From Meghimatium bilineatum (Eukaryota > Mollusca > Gastropoda > Stylommatophora > Philomycidae): DNA of 64,000 nt. Under the pieces are notes generated by a model. The model made no database searches. It was not told the DNA's origin and saw nothing but the letters and a program-made list of their open reading frames with translations. Below are positions 36,976-49,500 of this stretch, in pieces. Position numbers and translations under genes: made by a program. The number at the start of each line of letters is the position of its first letter. Position 1 is the stretch's first letter. Location of the stretch: assembly GCA_034231615.1 (NCBI GenBank), contig CM067299.1:17698498-17762497 (forward strand), given 5' to 3'.

Positions 36976-37640
36976 TAGCCTAATAAAGTTATGGTTCTGG
37001 TATTAATATACTTCACAAATTGGACATTTTAAATTATTATGCACTTTTGAATTTTCTTCATGCTTATAACAATTTTGTGTGAAATGATGTAGCTATTGTT
37101 CCGTATGTTACTGACATCATAAATATTTGTTAATTTATATGTTCTTGTGCTTCATTTGTTCACTATTGAATATACTTTCAGGAAATCATCACGATAAAGT
37201 CATATCATGACTCATGACTTAGGAATTATTATTTTGCAAGTAAGTCGATATTGTCAACTTCTTTATTGTTATATTTTTTTAATATATTGTTTGAAATTGT
37301 TTATAGCATTTAAAAAAACTGTCAAAATATGTCATATTATTAATATACTAGAATATTATTTACATTTGTCTTCACAATGAAACACTTTCTGTCAAAATCT
37401 GTTATAATTAAGAAAATTAGTCCAGTTTCTTCATCAACTATCAGGGAAGAAAATGAAAGACAATTCATTTCTATTCTTTAGGTAATTAGTTAAATTCATT
37501 ATATATTAAATTTGTTTTGTGTCTGCACCTGTTAGTATTCAACTATCCTTGTAATATGACATCATTAAGAAAGTCATGTTTTTAATATTAAATAAACAAT
37601 ACTTTTCTGTAATTAAATAAATATATTTTATGTCCATGTG
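36976..37640. other. AT-rich DNA, no gene
   Basis: Very AT-rich (over 70% by eye). Nothing recognised. Confidence 0.5.
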
Positions 37641-37644
37641 TTTC

Positions 37645-37835
37645 CGGGGCCCGAAATGGGAGCAAAGAATAGAAGCACTGTTATCTGCAATGTTTGTCAT
37701 GCAAGATGACTAAGGAGGTTTGGAAGTAGAGTTGGCTGTTTCATCTCATAGAATCAAAGTGACCCAGAAGCCATGCTGGTTGGATGATCAAGCTGATAGG
37801 TGCAGATATCACAGCCAAGCTGTAAACAATGACAC
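37645..37835 (+). mobile_element. SINE family A, 3'-truncated copy
   Basis: Begins 'ccggggcccgaaatgggagc', continues through 'gactaaggaggtttggaagt' and ends at 'tgacacaacactttc', without the GAA tail. Confidence 0.8.
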
Positions 37836-38084
37836 AACACTTTCTGTTTGCTTGTTTGTTATAGTAAGATGTTGGTGCTGGAAATAAGGAAATGAGAACG
37901 TCACAATACCCAAGACAGTCAGTCAGCTGTTCTAAAAACTTTGAGAAAACTTGGATGGAACAAAAGAGAGTGAAGAGAGGTAGGAGAAATGTCAAAAAAA
38001 GTGTAAAAAGAGAATTAGTGATCTCTTTTAGTGTCACCTATACAATCATACTCATCTGAGGAGTTTCAGAGGGAGCAAAGCACG
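37836..38084. other. No recognisable feature
   Basis: Purine-rich in part (37960-38020). No gene. Confidence 0.4.
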
Positions 38085-39180
38085 AATAAATTAAAAAACA
38101 AAGCATATTATTGCCAACAAAGATGTGGTGCAGTGTTAGTAGCTATATATCATAAACTCACTCGTATGGTTCAATGTGCTCATAGCGCCTGTGTGTTGCC
38201 AGGGCCTGAAAGGGGAGCAAAGAATAGCAACACTGTTTACCTTCCATGCATGTCATAAAAGGCAACTAAGGAGGTTATGGGATGGAGTTAGCTGTCCCAT
38301 CCCATATAGGGTTTCCCATATTGCTCCAGGCGTGCAACCATGTGTATACTATGACACAACGCATTTCATTCTCCAGACTACATCCTGTTAATCTGCAGGA
38401 ATTTGAGAACGAACGCAGAAGAAGAATGTGCTCATAGCAAACATGGAGAGTTCTCAGAAGACACACTCAAATTGGATTCCGTAAGAACAAGAGCTGTATA
38501 TATGCCATTTTTACACTTCTCAACTGGCAGAAAAACAACTAAACGCAACTAAGAATTGTATATGGCATTTGTTGACCAAAAAAAGCCTTTGACAGAGTAG
38601 ACAGACAACTATGGAAAATACTATCACAATATGGGGTTCAACAACACATAATTAACTTTTGCAGTAGTAGTTACACAGGTAGTCAATGTACAGTTTGAAC
38701 AAGTGTAAGGCTTTCAGGCTAATTCCACATACACTCTGGAGTGCGACAAGGATGTATTCTGTCGCTGTTGCTATTCATTACATATATTGATTGTATATGT
38801 AAAATTTTCAACACCAATGAAGAAGACAACTTAAACAACCTCCTGAGTGACCTTCTTTTTGCAGACGATCAAGCAATATTATCAACATCAGAAGAACAAC
38901 TACAATAACATATAAATAAACTGCACACAAAATGTAAAAACTTTAACATGAATTTAACAAGACTTTAATGTTAATCATAGAAAAAACTGTGGCAATCGCA
39001 AAAACAGAAAGAAACACCACTGTTCTCATCAGTGACCAACAACTTAAACAGGTGAAAGAGTTCACTTATCTTGGAGGCATCATATCATCAAATGGAAAAA
39101 ACACCAAAGAAATAAAACATACATGCAACATAGCATACCGGATCTTAGGGTAGATGTCCCTTATTTTCAAAAACAAATAT
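38085..39180 (+). pseudogene. LINE RT remnant (FADDQ family), SINE-interrupted
   Basis: 'HKLTRMVQCAHS' before the SINE continues after it with 'FRKNKSCIYAIF' (38475, frame change) and 'KKAFDRVDRQLWKILSQYG' (38582). Then come 'SGVRQGCILSLLLFITYID' (38738, with shifts), 'LLSDLLFADDQAILSTSEEQ' (38844) and 'QVKEFTYLGGIISSN' (39050). Multiple stops. Same family as 27.8-29.2 kb. Confidence 0.8.
38187..38424 (+). mobile_element. SINE family A with 14-bp TSD, nested in LINE
   Basis: Flanked by 'aatgtgctcatagc' at 38173-38186 and 38425-38438. It is 238 bp long, shorter than the reference, with an altered middle ('ttgctccaggcgtgcaacca') that also occurs near 53195. Ends in GAAGAAG. Confidence 0.9.
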
Positions 39181-39680
39181 TTGAACATGAACACTAAAAT
39201 TTCACTATGTATATAATTTTTTTTAAGACCTTTCTATTGTACTTAATAAATTCAAATACAGAGATAAGTTATACATCATCAGTGACTTTAATGGAAGAGT
39301 AGGAAAGAAAAAGGGGGAATATGAAACATGCATAGGAAACTTTGACGACACAAATACAGTTTGCAACAACAACGGAAGAGAAGACAAGGTACCTATCCTA
39401 AATCTGAAAAAACTAGAAGAAGAGATAAAAGGATCATCATACCATCACTATTCTAAAATGTAAAGCATGGACATTAACAACAGATGCCAAAAGAAAACTA
39501 GTGATAACAGAAATGACTTTTCTACATAGAATCCTCAGAGTAACAATAGGAGATAAAAAATCTGAATTATTAGTCATCTACGAACTCATTAGGCAAGGAC
39601 ATATCTCGAACTGAATTTTAAAAATGGATATAACAAAATGGTCATCATCACTTGTGACAGATGAACAACAAACAAGTGGT
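39181..39680 (+). pseudogene. LINE pieces out of order: endonuclease, then 3' end
   Basis: 39272-39420 reads 'YIISDFNGRVGKKKGEYET', the endonuclease DFN motif, which should lie upstream of RT but here lies downstream of it. 39470-39680 reads 'MTFLHRILRVTIGDKK' and ends in a 3' tail with 'gtcatcatcacttgtgacag' and 'atgaacaacaaac', the same type as at 32.98 kb. At least two different LINE copies are therefore joined here. Confidence 0.65.
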
Positions 39681-40615
39681 GTCTACATTGAGCAAGCACT
39701 CATGAAGCAGTTTCAGAATGTCACCCTTATCCATTGTCGAGATGTGTATTGATCAATACACTATAGCATTTTTGAAAATGGGTCGTTATGTAATTATTAA
39801 AAATCTGGCTCTGTTGCAACAAGGTACAATGGTAAACTATTGAATGTAAATATTGCCAAGAAAATCACTACAACCAAAAATTCTGGGTTGCTGGTTACAT
39901 CCTGAATAGGACATGCTTCCAATGTGTAAAAATCCTGAAAAACCTGTACATCATAAAGAATGCTAGAATAAACACTAATCTGGAGCCAGAAGTAAAACTC
40001 TACTGCATGACATGGAAAATAAGAGTGTGACAAACTTGTATGCCCTTTGAGCTATATTCATTAAAAGGAAAAGTATGGTTCTACATTAAATTGTTTTAAA
40101 GTCTAAAACTCTTTCATGATCATCTGCTTGATGTAAACCTCATTGTTGATGATACACTTAGGCGGAGATTTGGATAATTTTTTATTAAGTGTGGTTGTAC
40201 AATGAGTAGAAATGTTCACCTGCAGGACACCATGAAGATAATCTTTAACCAGTGTGACACAGGAATCGTAAGCATGCATATCCTTGGACTTCTAGCTGAA
40301 ACTCAGTATCTATGGGTTGGTCCAAAGTGCAATGATGTCGGTGCAAAACAATAAGCTGTTTTATTGTTGTCTTATTTTAAATAATATTTTTTTTAAAAAC
40401 CTTTGTTGCCATCATACATTTGCTCATGTGGAAATAAGTTATTAACTTATAATTCAGCTTAACTTTTCATTAAAAATACATCCAGATCTGAGAGAATCAT
40501 TATATTTATGGCACAAATATAACACTGGAGCAGGGGAATGATGTCTAATGTTTCAAAAATCGTTCACGATAAAGGTATAAATCTTGTCTGCATGCTTTTA
40601 AATAACAAAATGTAA
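39681..40615. other. No recognisable feature
   Basis: No conserved exon or repeat identified. Short frames only. Confidence 0.45.
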
Positions 40616-40745
40616 CTTTCCTTAAAGCCTGTATATTCCCGGTTGCAATATATGGATGTGAATCTGGGAAAATCACCAATAAGACGAGAAGCAAAATTTT
40701 CAGCATTTGAAACAGAATGTTACAGAAGAATCCTCAGAATGTTAT
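40616..40745 (+). pseudogene. LINE ORF2 fragment
   Basis: 'FETECYRRILRML' (about 40705-40745) is the 'FEMKCYRRILRIS'-type segment seen at 21.9 and 46.9 kb. Confidence 0.6.
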
Positions 40746-41165
40746 CTATCTAGCATACCTGTATCTAGCTGTATCCTTTGTTTGCCTTGCAGCATCAGGG
40801 GTAGAAGAGTTCTATGGAGATGGCCTTCCTGTGTACTGTTTGTAAGCGTGTTCCTGTGACTTCTTTGATTTCTGTGATCCATCTTTTACATGGTTTGCCT
40901 CTGACTCTATAGCCATTATGTCTATGTATCATAGCCATCTGTGGCATGCTGTCTGTTGGTAGTCTGGAAGCGTGTGAAAACCACTTGATCTGTTGTCTTT
41001 TGATGTGTTCCAATACTGGTACTATTTTGGTTATCTGTCTGATGTTATCGTTTCTAATTCTATCTCTTAATGACACTCCAAGTATTCTTCATAGACATGT
41101 CATTTCTGCTGTCACTATTTTTCTTTTGTCTTGTGTTGTCATTGTCCAGATTTGGCACTGGTAGT
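40746..41165 (-). pseudogene. LINE ORF2 C-terminal fragment
   Basis: A 93-codon minus frame (40795-41076) contains 'IRNDNIRQITKIVPVLEHI', 'KRQQIKWFSHASRLP' and 'YRVRGKPCKRWITEI', then 'TRLQTVHRK'. Its opposite orientation to the piece on its left shows a separate insertion. Confidence 0.75.
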
Positions 41166-41508
41166 AATTTTATGATAATGGACGGGATATTGCCAGGGTA
41201 ATGAAAAATGGTAGGCCACAAAGAATATTGACGGAGTATATCAAAGACCTCAGAATACTGTGAACCTAAAATATCACTGATACAGACATTCTGAGAGAAT
41301 TAAAAGTAAATAAAACTGGCTAAACAACAAGGTTCTCTCTAGAAAATTACAACATTTTGGCCATATCAAATGACACGACAGACTAGAAAGAAAATTATAT
41401 TTTGGCCAATTCAAACAACACGACAGACTAGTAAAGACCACAATGGAAGGGATGGTGCCATGGTAATGAAAAAGGTAGGCCACAAAGAAGATGGACGCAT
41501 CATATTAA

Positions 41509-42346
41509 CCTTTACGACTCTGTGGGCGAGGTCACTCACCATACGATATCGCCTGATTCCCAAGTACGGAACTTCACAAAGTAATGAACAGATGACGTAT
41601 AAAGCCCGCCAAACGAAGCTAGAAATACGGCACAGTTTAAGGTCAAATTCCTTTACTCATTACGATTGTAAGAGAGCGAAAGCTGGTTGAATTTGTCAAC
41701 GCATTTCTAGAGCGACTTTAGCCATTTTCGGCCGTATTTTACTATCAAATTGAGTACCGCTTGGCATGGGTAAGTGATCGTGACTACGTGTTCTAATTGT
41801 TGTTTTTTGTGTTTAATATGTTGTTATTTGATAAGAATGTGTGTGTATTCATTCAAAAACACAAAATAATATGTATCGGGTGCCACGTGTGTGTGGACAA
41901 TAATTACGTTGTGTGTCGGGCTTGACCTAGTGTTGACCGTACGGACGTTATATACGTTTTTTTAGTTCATATTATATTAGTTTGGACATAAAACAATATA
42001 TACACATTAAGTATAGGTATTTATGAGGATTTTATCAATGTTGTCACACATTGCTCATGTATTAGGGTCGTCAAGAAGATATATTTGCGATTTTGAAAAT
42101 GCCGTTTTCTGTTTATCCCCCAAATTTTCAACTTCACAACTGTCATATCACACATACAACAACAACAAAAACACTATTATATTCACTATTCACTCCTTTA
42201 TTTACATGTGCAAAAATTATTTAAATATCTTCTAAAACAAAAAAGTTATTGCGTTTTAAAAGCACTCACCATCAATAACGCAAATTTTCCAAAAAGAATC
42301 CAGGCCCAGGGGAGAAATTTCTCAATTTAATCCAGAGCCCTAAAGG
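41509..42346. mobile_element. piggyBac-like MITE, copy 2, TTAA-flanked
   Basis: An 838-bp element with TTAA at 41505-41508 and 42347-42350. Ends are 'CCTTTACG...' and '...CCCTAAAGG'. It is inverted relative to the copy at 34153-35039, and the right-hand 200 bp are clearly homologous. It interrupts a LINE codon pair ATT-AAA precisely at TTAA, as expected for a piggyBac-type insertion. No transposase. 41718-41740 holds 'tagccattttcggcc', promoter-like. Confidence 0.8.
41766..41769 (+). CDS. Candidate WDR24 exon 1 coding end (ATGG)
   Basis: 'GGCATGG|GTAAGT' combines a good start context (G at -3, G at +4) with a perfect splice donor at 41770-41775. The single leftover G is exactly the first base of the split codon that opens the exon at 43416, giving Met-Val-Thr. 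No better upstream exon was found. It lies inside a MITE, so it may be a transposon-derived first exon or a coincidence. Confidence 0.35.
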
Positions 42347-42480
42347 TTAAAGACCACCTGAACATGACACAGAAGCAGGAAGGTTAGCTCAAGATCTGCA
42401 GCAATTTCAAAAGGTGATGACTCTGCTACATCATGTCCAGAATATGCTACCTGTCAGTCTGCGAGAATATTCATTCTGCT

Positions 42481-43415
42481 TGTGCATATTTATATCTTAT
42501 TGCAGGTTGTCCAAACTGACTAATTAGAGAGATTAGCTCTTACTTCCCATATGCAGTAGGGTGGTTTTTCTGAGCTTTCTTTCAAACCCAGGAGACTTCC
42601 GCTTTCGGCTTACTGCAATGCCTATTGAAGGAGCCTTCTACTTAGAGGTGTCTATAATTGTATAGATTACTTGTTACAAAGCTTCCATAAGAGAGCCTCA
42701 ATATAACAGCATGCTATCTACTAAGGTTTTCTGTTGCATGGGTGGTTTGTCTAGTTGACCATTGATGAGACCTACAGACGCAACCACGTGTCCACCTGGG
42801 GATAAACAATTAAAAAATAGACTGTGATATGTATCTTTATGTTTGTGTGTATGTATCTATGTGCACAATGTCCAATATAAAAAGAGGGTACTATGATCGC
42901 AGTCCAACCCACGTTGCACCAATTAGTGCCTACCCGTGTGATTATTTCCCTTGCCTATGTTTATCAGTTTATGTTTATCATTTATTAATTGAAATATAAT
43001 TATATTTAGGGTTAGGGTTAGTTATCTTTAGAACTAATCCTTCCCCATAACTTTAAAAAATGAATATTTCAATTAATTATTTATGTAATATTTAGATAAA
43101 TTAACCAAAAACTAGGTAGATACTAATGAGAAACAAGAACAAAAGTGGGGCTGGACTGCAATCATATTACCAAAAAGAGTAACCAAGGAGTTCCTGGTAA
43201 TATTTGGTAACTATGACAACTTTTATCATGTACATCCTGTATATAATTTGTGTTGCTTATATGTGTCTCTCTTTGTCTTTCTCCTTCATATTAAAAATAT
43301 ACAATTAGTGTACATAACTTGCATTAAACTTCATTGTTTATTTTTGTGAACTAACATGTAATATCTGCAATCTCATTGAAGTTATTATACATCTCTACCA
43401 TTGACAATGTTTCAG
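42481..43415. other. Intron 1 / upstream region
   Basis: 42540-42640 is an inverted match to 52630-52730 ('gaagtctcctgggt', 'gaaagaaagctc'), an unnamed repeat. 42745-42810 shares 'gacc(t/c)acagacgcaaccac' with 53440-53460. 43014-43026 contains 'ttagggttaggg'. The acceptor 'acaatgtttcag' closes the interval. Confidence 0.55.
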
Positions 43416-43523
43416 TGACATACAATGGTCAGCTGAGTGGAATGAGTTTCAACTGTGATGGGGCACTTAATGCTCTTGCAGTCAATAAAGATTTCACTCA
43501 AGTTGTTGTCGCTGGCCGTACAG
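43416..43523 (+). CDS. WDR24: WDR24 exon (N-terminal strand, TQVVVAGR)
   Basis: Acceptor 'gtttcag' before 43416, donor GTGTGT at 43524. Begins with two bases and ends with one base of split codons. Encodes '[19 protein letters not shown]', the first beta-strands of the propeller. Confidence 0.85.
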
Positions 43524-46500
43524 GTGTGTACAGTTTTTTAGTACAATTTGTTCCTGTGGTTCTCTATGTGGACAATATGGCTTCCTAGGGAGCCACGGAG
43601 AAATAATATGAAATTATTGCATCACTATCTAAGGGGCAACAGAAAGGTAATTATTTGAATGGTATTTATTAAGAAGTCTTCACCTGCGTTCATTCTCAAA
43701 CTCCTGCAGATTAGCAAGATTTAGTCTGGAGAATGGGATATGCTGTGTCAACCTTTCGCCTTAGGCATCCGGCTTGAGCATGGCTTCTGGGTCACTTTGA
43801 CCATATATGGGATGGGTCGTCCAACTCCACCCCAAATACTCCTTAATCGCCGCTTACAACATGCATGGAAGGTAACTAGTATTGCTATTCTTTCCTTCTC
43901 GTTCACACCTGTCAACATACAGGTGATTTATAGTAACACAATCTGAAGAAAGTCAATAACTATTTTTTAAAAATTGTTTTAAGCATTTGGATGGGGAGGG
44001 GTGTGTGTTTGAAGAATGGAGAAAACAATTGTCAAAAAAAAGAACCATGGACCATGAGCAAAGAAAGGTTGAGAACCACTGGTTTATTATTATCTTCTTC
44101 TGTGTTCGCTCTCTGATAACCAACAGCAATGCTCTTGTGAGTTTTTCTGGGGAGAGTGAAGTACATTATTATGCTGCTGTTTCACAGCAGAGTGTGATAT
44201 TTTGCACCTTCTGACCCAGCACATTCATCTTCGGCATGCGATTTATTATATTCTCATCATAAGATATATATTCTTCAATAGAAGTGTATAATCACAGTTG
44301 TTGGAAACTGTGCCAGTTTTAGCACTTACAGTTATTGTTTCTTCTGAAGTTTTCTTTTGCTAAGCTAGGTAGTCCTATGTACTGTAAGCTTTAGTAAACA
44401 TCATGCTCTAACATTTTACCCCACCGAGGCCAACTCCTTGAAGTGGAGATGGGGCCAACAGAGGCTGCAAACTAAGATTGGTCAGGCCATCCCTGACATC
44501 GAGTAAGACCACAGTCCTGCCCATGCAATCACTGGTGCTGAATTCGAAGATACCAGGCAGAGAGGCTCACCAACAACCATTTTATCATGCAGCATGACTA
44601 GGTAACATGTCTTCACAACAAATACTTGCTGTCTAGACATGTTAAACATTGTTAATTTTCTTATAGAAGTATACATTTGTATTTGTGTGTATTTTCTTAC
44701 ATTTAAAATGTTTTGAAACTTACTGAATTGTACATTTCTGATTAATGTTTCAGTGTTTAAAATCCTTCACATCAAAGATGACTGTTTTGTAGAAAATACA
44801 AATCTTCGAGTTGGCAAACATAGAAATGTTAACTTGAGCTACTCAGCAGCAGATGTAGCGTGGCACCCTTCAGATGGTAAAGATTTTTCATTTTTGTTTG
44901 TTAATGTAATGTTGATAACGTATTGAATACTGCATAACAAAAGAGTGTTGTGACACTGGTTCATAACCAAGCTTACCTTTACCTGTATCTTACATTCTTT
45001 CAGTAATGTATCATGATTGTGAATCATGGGCAATAAACGTATGTCTACAAAGTCACTTCCAGGAATTTATGTTCTCATATCAAGAAGATGCTGACATATC
45101 AAGGACAATTAAGAAATGACATAATAAGGAATTAGAGGTGTGAACAACAACATATAATCTATGCTACACTGTTTAACACTATGTTAGAGAATGCTGTGCA
45201 CAGAGTTTAATAATTATCCATGCACAAAATATTGATTTACAAGTCAAAAAATGTCCTTAAAAAAAAGTCACAATATCCTCAAGTGCCACCTTAACTCTTA
45301 GTGGACCAATGGCAATAGGGATATATAGGGAAAAATGACAAATAGGTTGTCATTTGGTCCACTACGAGTTAAAGACTGATTTGTGCATAATGTTTAGTAG
45401 TTACAGAAATCACGATCTTGTTTGTGTATATACAAAATTGTAGAAGAAACATAGGTGACCAACATTGAAAACTCAATACTAATTGAAATTTGCATGCCAA
45501 GATGGCTGAATAATTCACATGTGAATCAGAGATACACTTAAATAGCAGATGCGTTTGAGAAAAATATTTTATCATTATCACCATTAGACCTGGACAACTT
45601 TCTAGAAATCATATAGGACTATTATCTTTCTATAAGAGAGATCCTACGGAAGTTAAAGAATGAAAAAAGAAATATACCACTTCTGAAGAAGAGCAACTTG
45701 AAACCCTGCACAAATTACAAAATAATTGCACTGATCAGTCATGCCAGCAAGATACTTCTCAAGATAATCATGAAAAGAATGGAACAATATATGAATATAG
45801 AAATCAATATAATTAATACATGTTATAACAGGATAGAGGTACTAGGGTCACATCTTCAATATTGGAAATATAATAGTGATGTGTAGAAAATTTAACACAG
45901 ACATATACATCTGTATCATATACTACTCAAAGACCTTTGACTGTGTAACACACCAGAAATTATGCAACATAATAGAAAGTGTGGGCATTCCACACCATCT
46001 CATATATTTGCTCATTAAAGTGCTTTGTCAGGAGCAACAAGCTTCTGTTCCTCGAGGGAGAAACACCTGACTTATATGAGTTTCATAAAGGAATCAGATA
46101 AGGATGCCATCTCTCACCACATCTGTTCATTATATACACAGAAAAATCATGCAAAATTTACAAGAAGACCCACATTATGAACAGTTTCAACCTCTTAATA
46201 TCAGAGGCCATGAGATTCCTGAAATTAGGTATGTAGATCGCCTGTGTGTTACTAGGGCCCGAATTGGGAGCAAAGAATAGCAACACTGTTTACCTTCCAC
46301 GCATGTCGTAAAAGGCGACTAAGGAGGTTATGGGATGGAGTTGGCTGTCCCATCCCATATAGGATCAGTGACCCAAAGCCATGCTGAAGTCGGATGTATC
46401 AGGCCGAAAGGCGCAGATATCGCAGCAATGCTGTAAACCATGACACAACGCATTCCGTTCTCCGGACTACATCTTGCTAATCTGCAGCAGTTTGAGAATG

Positions 46501-49500
46501 AACACAGAAGAAGAAGAAGAAGGTATGTAGATGGCACTACACTAATATCAAGAAGCGCCACTGATTTAGAACACATGATTATGTTAGTTAAACATCATAG
46601 CAGTTACAAAATCTTTTCCTCAATGCAAAGCAAAGAAGACAATAAAAAATTGCATATCAACAGAAATGAACTCACACTCACAATGGTCATTGACAAAGAA
46701 CAACTAGCAATTGCAACAAATTTGAATATCTCTTGTCAACCATCAACATCACAGGAGATTACTCAGCAAAGATTGAAAGAGATTAATAATGGCCCGAAAA
46801 AAACATAACAGATGAAAAATTTATGGTAAGGGGCAAAAATTGATAACAATTATTAAAAAACTATATCCAGTGGCAACATATGGTTGTGAGATGTGGATAA
46901 GGATATCTGCAATGGAAAAGAAAATATCGGCATTTGAAATGAAATTTTATAGAATGGTTCTAAGAATATCATGGACAGAAAAATCAACCAATGAAGACAT
47001 CCAGAAAGACCTGAACATAGAAGAAGACTGACTCTTCAAAACTACCCAAAAAAATAAATCAACATATTTTGGACATAAAAAAGACTGATTTAGAAAGATT
47101 AATCATTGAGGAAAAAGTTCTAGGAAAAAGAACAAGAGGCAGCCCAAGACTACAATGGACACAGGATATTGAAGTCTCTCTGAACATGACTGGAAGAGGC
47201 TGGATGGCTTGCACATAACCAAGAGGCTTATAGAGTGACAGAGAGGACAATGTTCTGAAAAGGATATGTCACATAGACTATTGTTATACAGTTTTACTAC
47301 CATCTCACTGATCAATTCTCCAGCATACATTACTAACACTTGTCTAATATAATCATGTCTATGCACAGAAAATATTCTAGCATCTGCTGCCACAAATGGA
47401 TGTGTAGTTATCTGGAACTTAAGTAAAAGTGCAAAGTCAAAACAAGGTGAGAACTCATTTATTGAACTAATGCCATTTTGTTATAGTTCAACAATCTCAC
47501 CAAGTTAGTAGAAAATTTAACATGGTGAAATTTATAATAAACTAGCATTCAATGTTCTGTAACGCTTTATTTATGATAAACTGATGATCAAACAGCCACT
47601 TATAGTAGTGTCTGTAAGCAGATCAAACAGCCATGTAAACTAACCAACTGTGTCTGTAAGCAGATAAAATAACCACTTAAATTAATCCATCATGCCAATA
47701 AGCACACCAAAAAACCTACATTTTTATAGTGACTTGTCAAATCTATATGACCAGGTAGGAAAACCCTCTATTTTTATAGTGACTTGTCAAGCTATATGAC
47801 CAGGTAGGAAACCCTCCATTTTTATAGTGATGTATCAATCTATATGACCAGGTAGGAAACCCTCTATTTTTATAGTGACGTATCAATCTATATGACCAGG
47901 TAGGAAACCCTCTATTTTTATAGTGACGTATCAATCTATATGACCAGGTAGGAAACCCTCTATTTTTATAGTGACGTATCAATCTATATGACCAGGTAGG
48001 AAACCCTCTATTTTTATAGTGACGTATCAATCTATATGACCAGGTAGGAAATCCCTTACAAAGATCAAGAATTGATATCTTACTTCAATTTTTTTAAATC
48101 GATTTATATTTAAATAATACATGTACCTCTTGAAGATGGACATACCTTGCTCACATTTTACGACTAGATGCAAACAGAATAAACCAACAAGCCCTTATGT
48201 GGTCACCTGAGGGTAAAGGAAAAAGAGGAAGACCTAAAACAACCCTTAAAAATACCATTCTTAAAGAAGGGGAATTAATAGGCTGTAAGACCATCCAGGA
48301 ACTAAAGCTGCAGGCAGCGGACCATATCATATGAAGAACCAAAACCTCTGCCCTATGTGTCGCTTGCGGCATGAATGTAACTAACTAACCTCTTATGGTG
48401 AGGAAATGCTTCTTTTGACCATATTATGAGTCTAATATGTATTGACTTTTAGTTTTGTGGTCCAGGTTCAATGTCCAGTTCCAGCTGAAATTTTTTTTAC
48501 CACAAATGACTTCACGGGTAGAACCACCATCAGGAATGGGTACCAGATAACATTTGACAATTAAATACAATTGGTTTGATGTTATTGCATTATCCATAGA
48601 TTTTTAATGGTCTAAAAAACATGATCATAACACTGTATTTTCTATTTATGTCAGGGGTATGACAACGACTATTCGTCATCACTTATTCTTCTGTGTATGT
48701 TCTCAAACTCCTGCAGATTAGCAGGATGTAGTCCAGAGAACAGACTGCTTGTCACAAATTTATATTGATTTGTTCCTTCTGTTTCTGATATAATCAATCA
48801 TGCAGGAATTATATTTGTGTGTTTTCAACAGTAACTGTTTACACAGAGCACAAGAGATCTGTCAACAGAGTTGCATTTCATGGATCAGAGCACAATCAGC
48901 TATTGAGTGCATCTCAAGATGGAGTTGTCATGATTCATGTAAGTGTATCTGTCACTGTGTGTTGCCCACAGAGAAGTAAACAATAGCAATATTGTTACCC
49001 ATGCTTGCAGTCAGAGATAACTAAGGTCTGGAGGTAGAGTTCGCTGCCGTATCTCTAAGGTCAAAGTAAACCAAAAGCCATGCTGAGGTCAGGCTGGAAG
49101 GTGCAGATATTGCAGCCAAGATGTACACAATGACACAATACATTCTGTTCTAAGTTTGAAGAAGGAGTAAAACATTTCATTTCTTGGAACAGCAAATAGA
49201 ATATTATTGTTACTACTAAGTAACTTGAACTTGAACAGCACATAGAATATTCTTGTTGTTACTAAGTAACTTGAACAGCAAATATAATATTCTTGTTGTT
49301 ACTAAGTAACTTGAACAGCAAATATAATATTCTTGTTGTTATAAGAGCTAAGAGTTTGAATTAAATAGGAACAATGTGCAACAAGTTTATCAGTTAAAAA
49401 TACATTGGTCGTCCCATGTTGTGCAACAAGTTTATCAGTTAAAGTACAATTGTTGTCCCGTGTTGTGCAATTTATCAGTTAAAGTACAATTGTTGTCCCA

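Larger units (their letters stand above)
41166..42480 (+). pseudogene. LINE C-terminal fragments split by a MITE
   Basis: 41166-41508 contains two partial repeats of a C-terminal segment (a duplicated 'ttttggccatatcaaatgac'-type phrase near 41350 and 41401). The second reads 'RWTHHI' up to the TTAA. After the MITE the same frame continues 'KDHLNMTQ' at 42348, then degenerates by about 42480. Confidence 0.75.

Noticed and set aside
42556..42640. Exon encoding a conserved peptide
   Set aside because: The similarity to 52.2 and 52.65 kb is at nucleotide level and inverted, so it is an interspersed repeat.
43010..43030. TTAGGGTTAGGG, telomere-like
   Set aside because: Only two units in AT-rich intron DNA; chance is sufficient and there is no array.
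47743..48030. 95-codon repeated-peptide protein (minus strand)
   Set aside because: A by-product of the 48-bp tandem unit.
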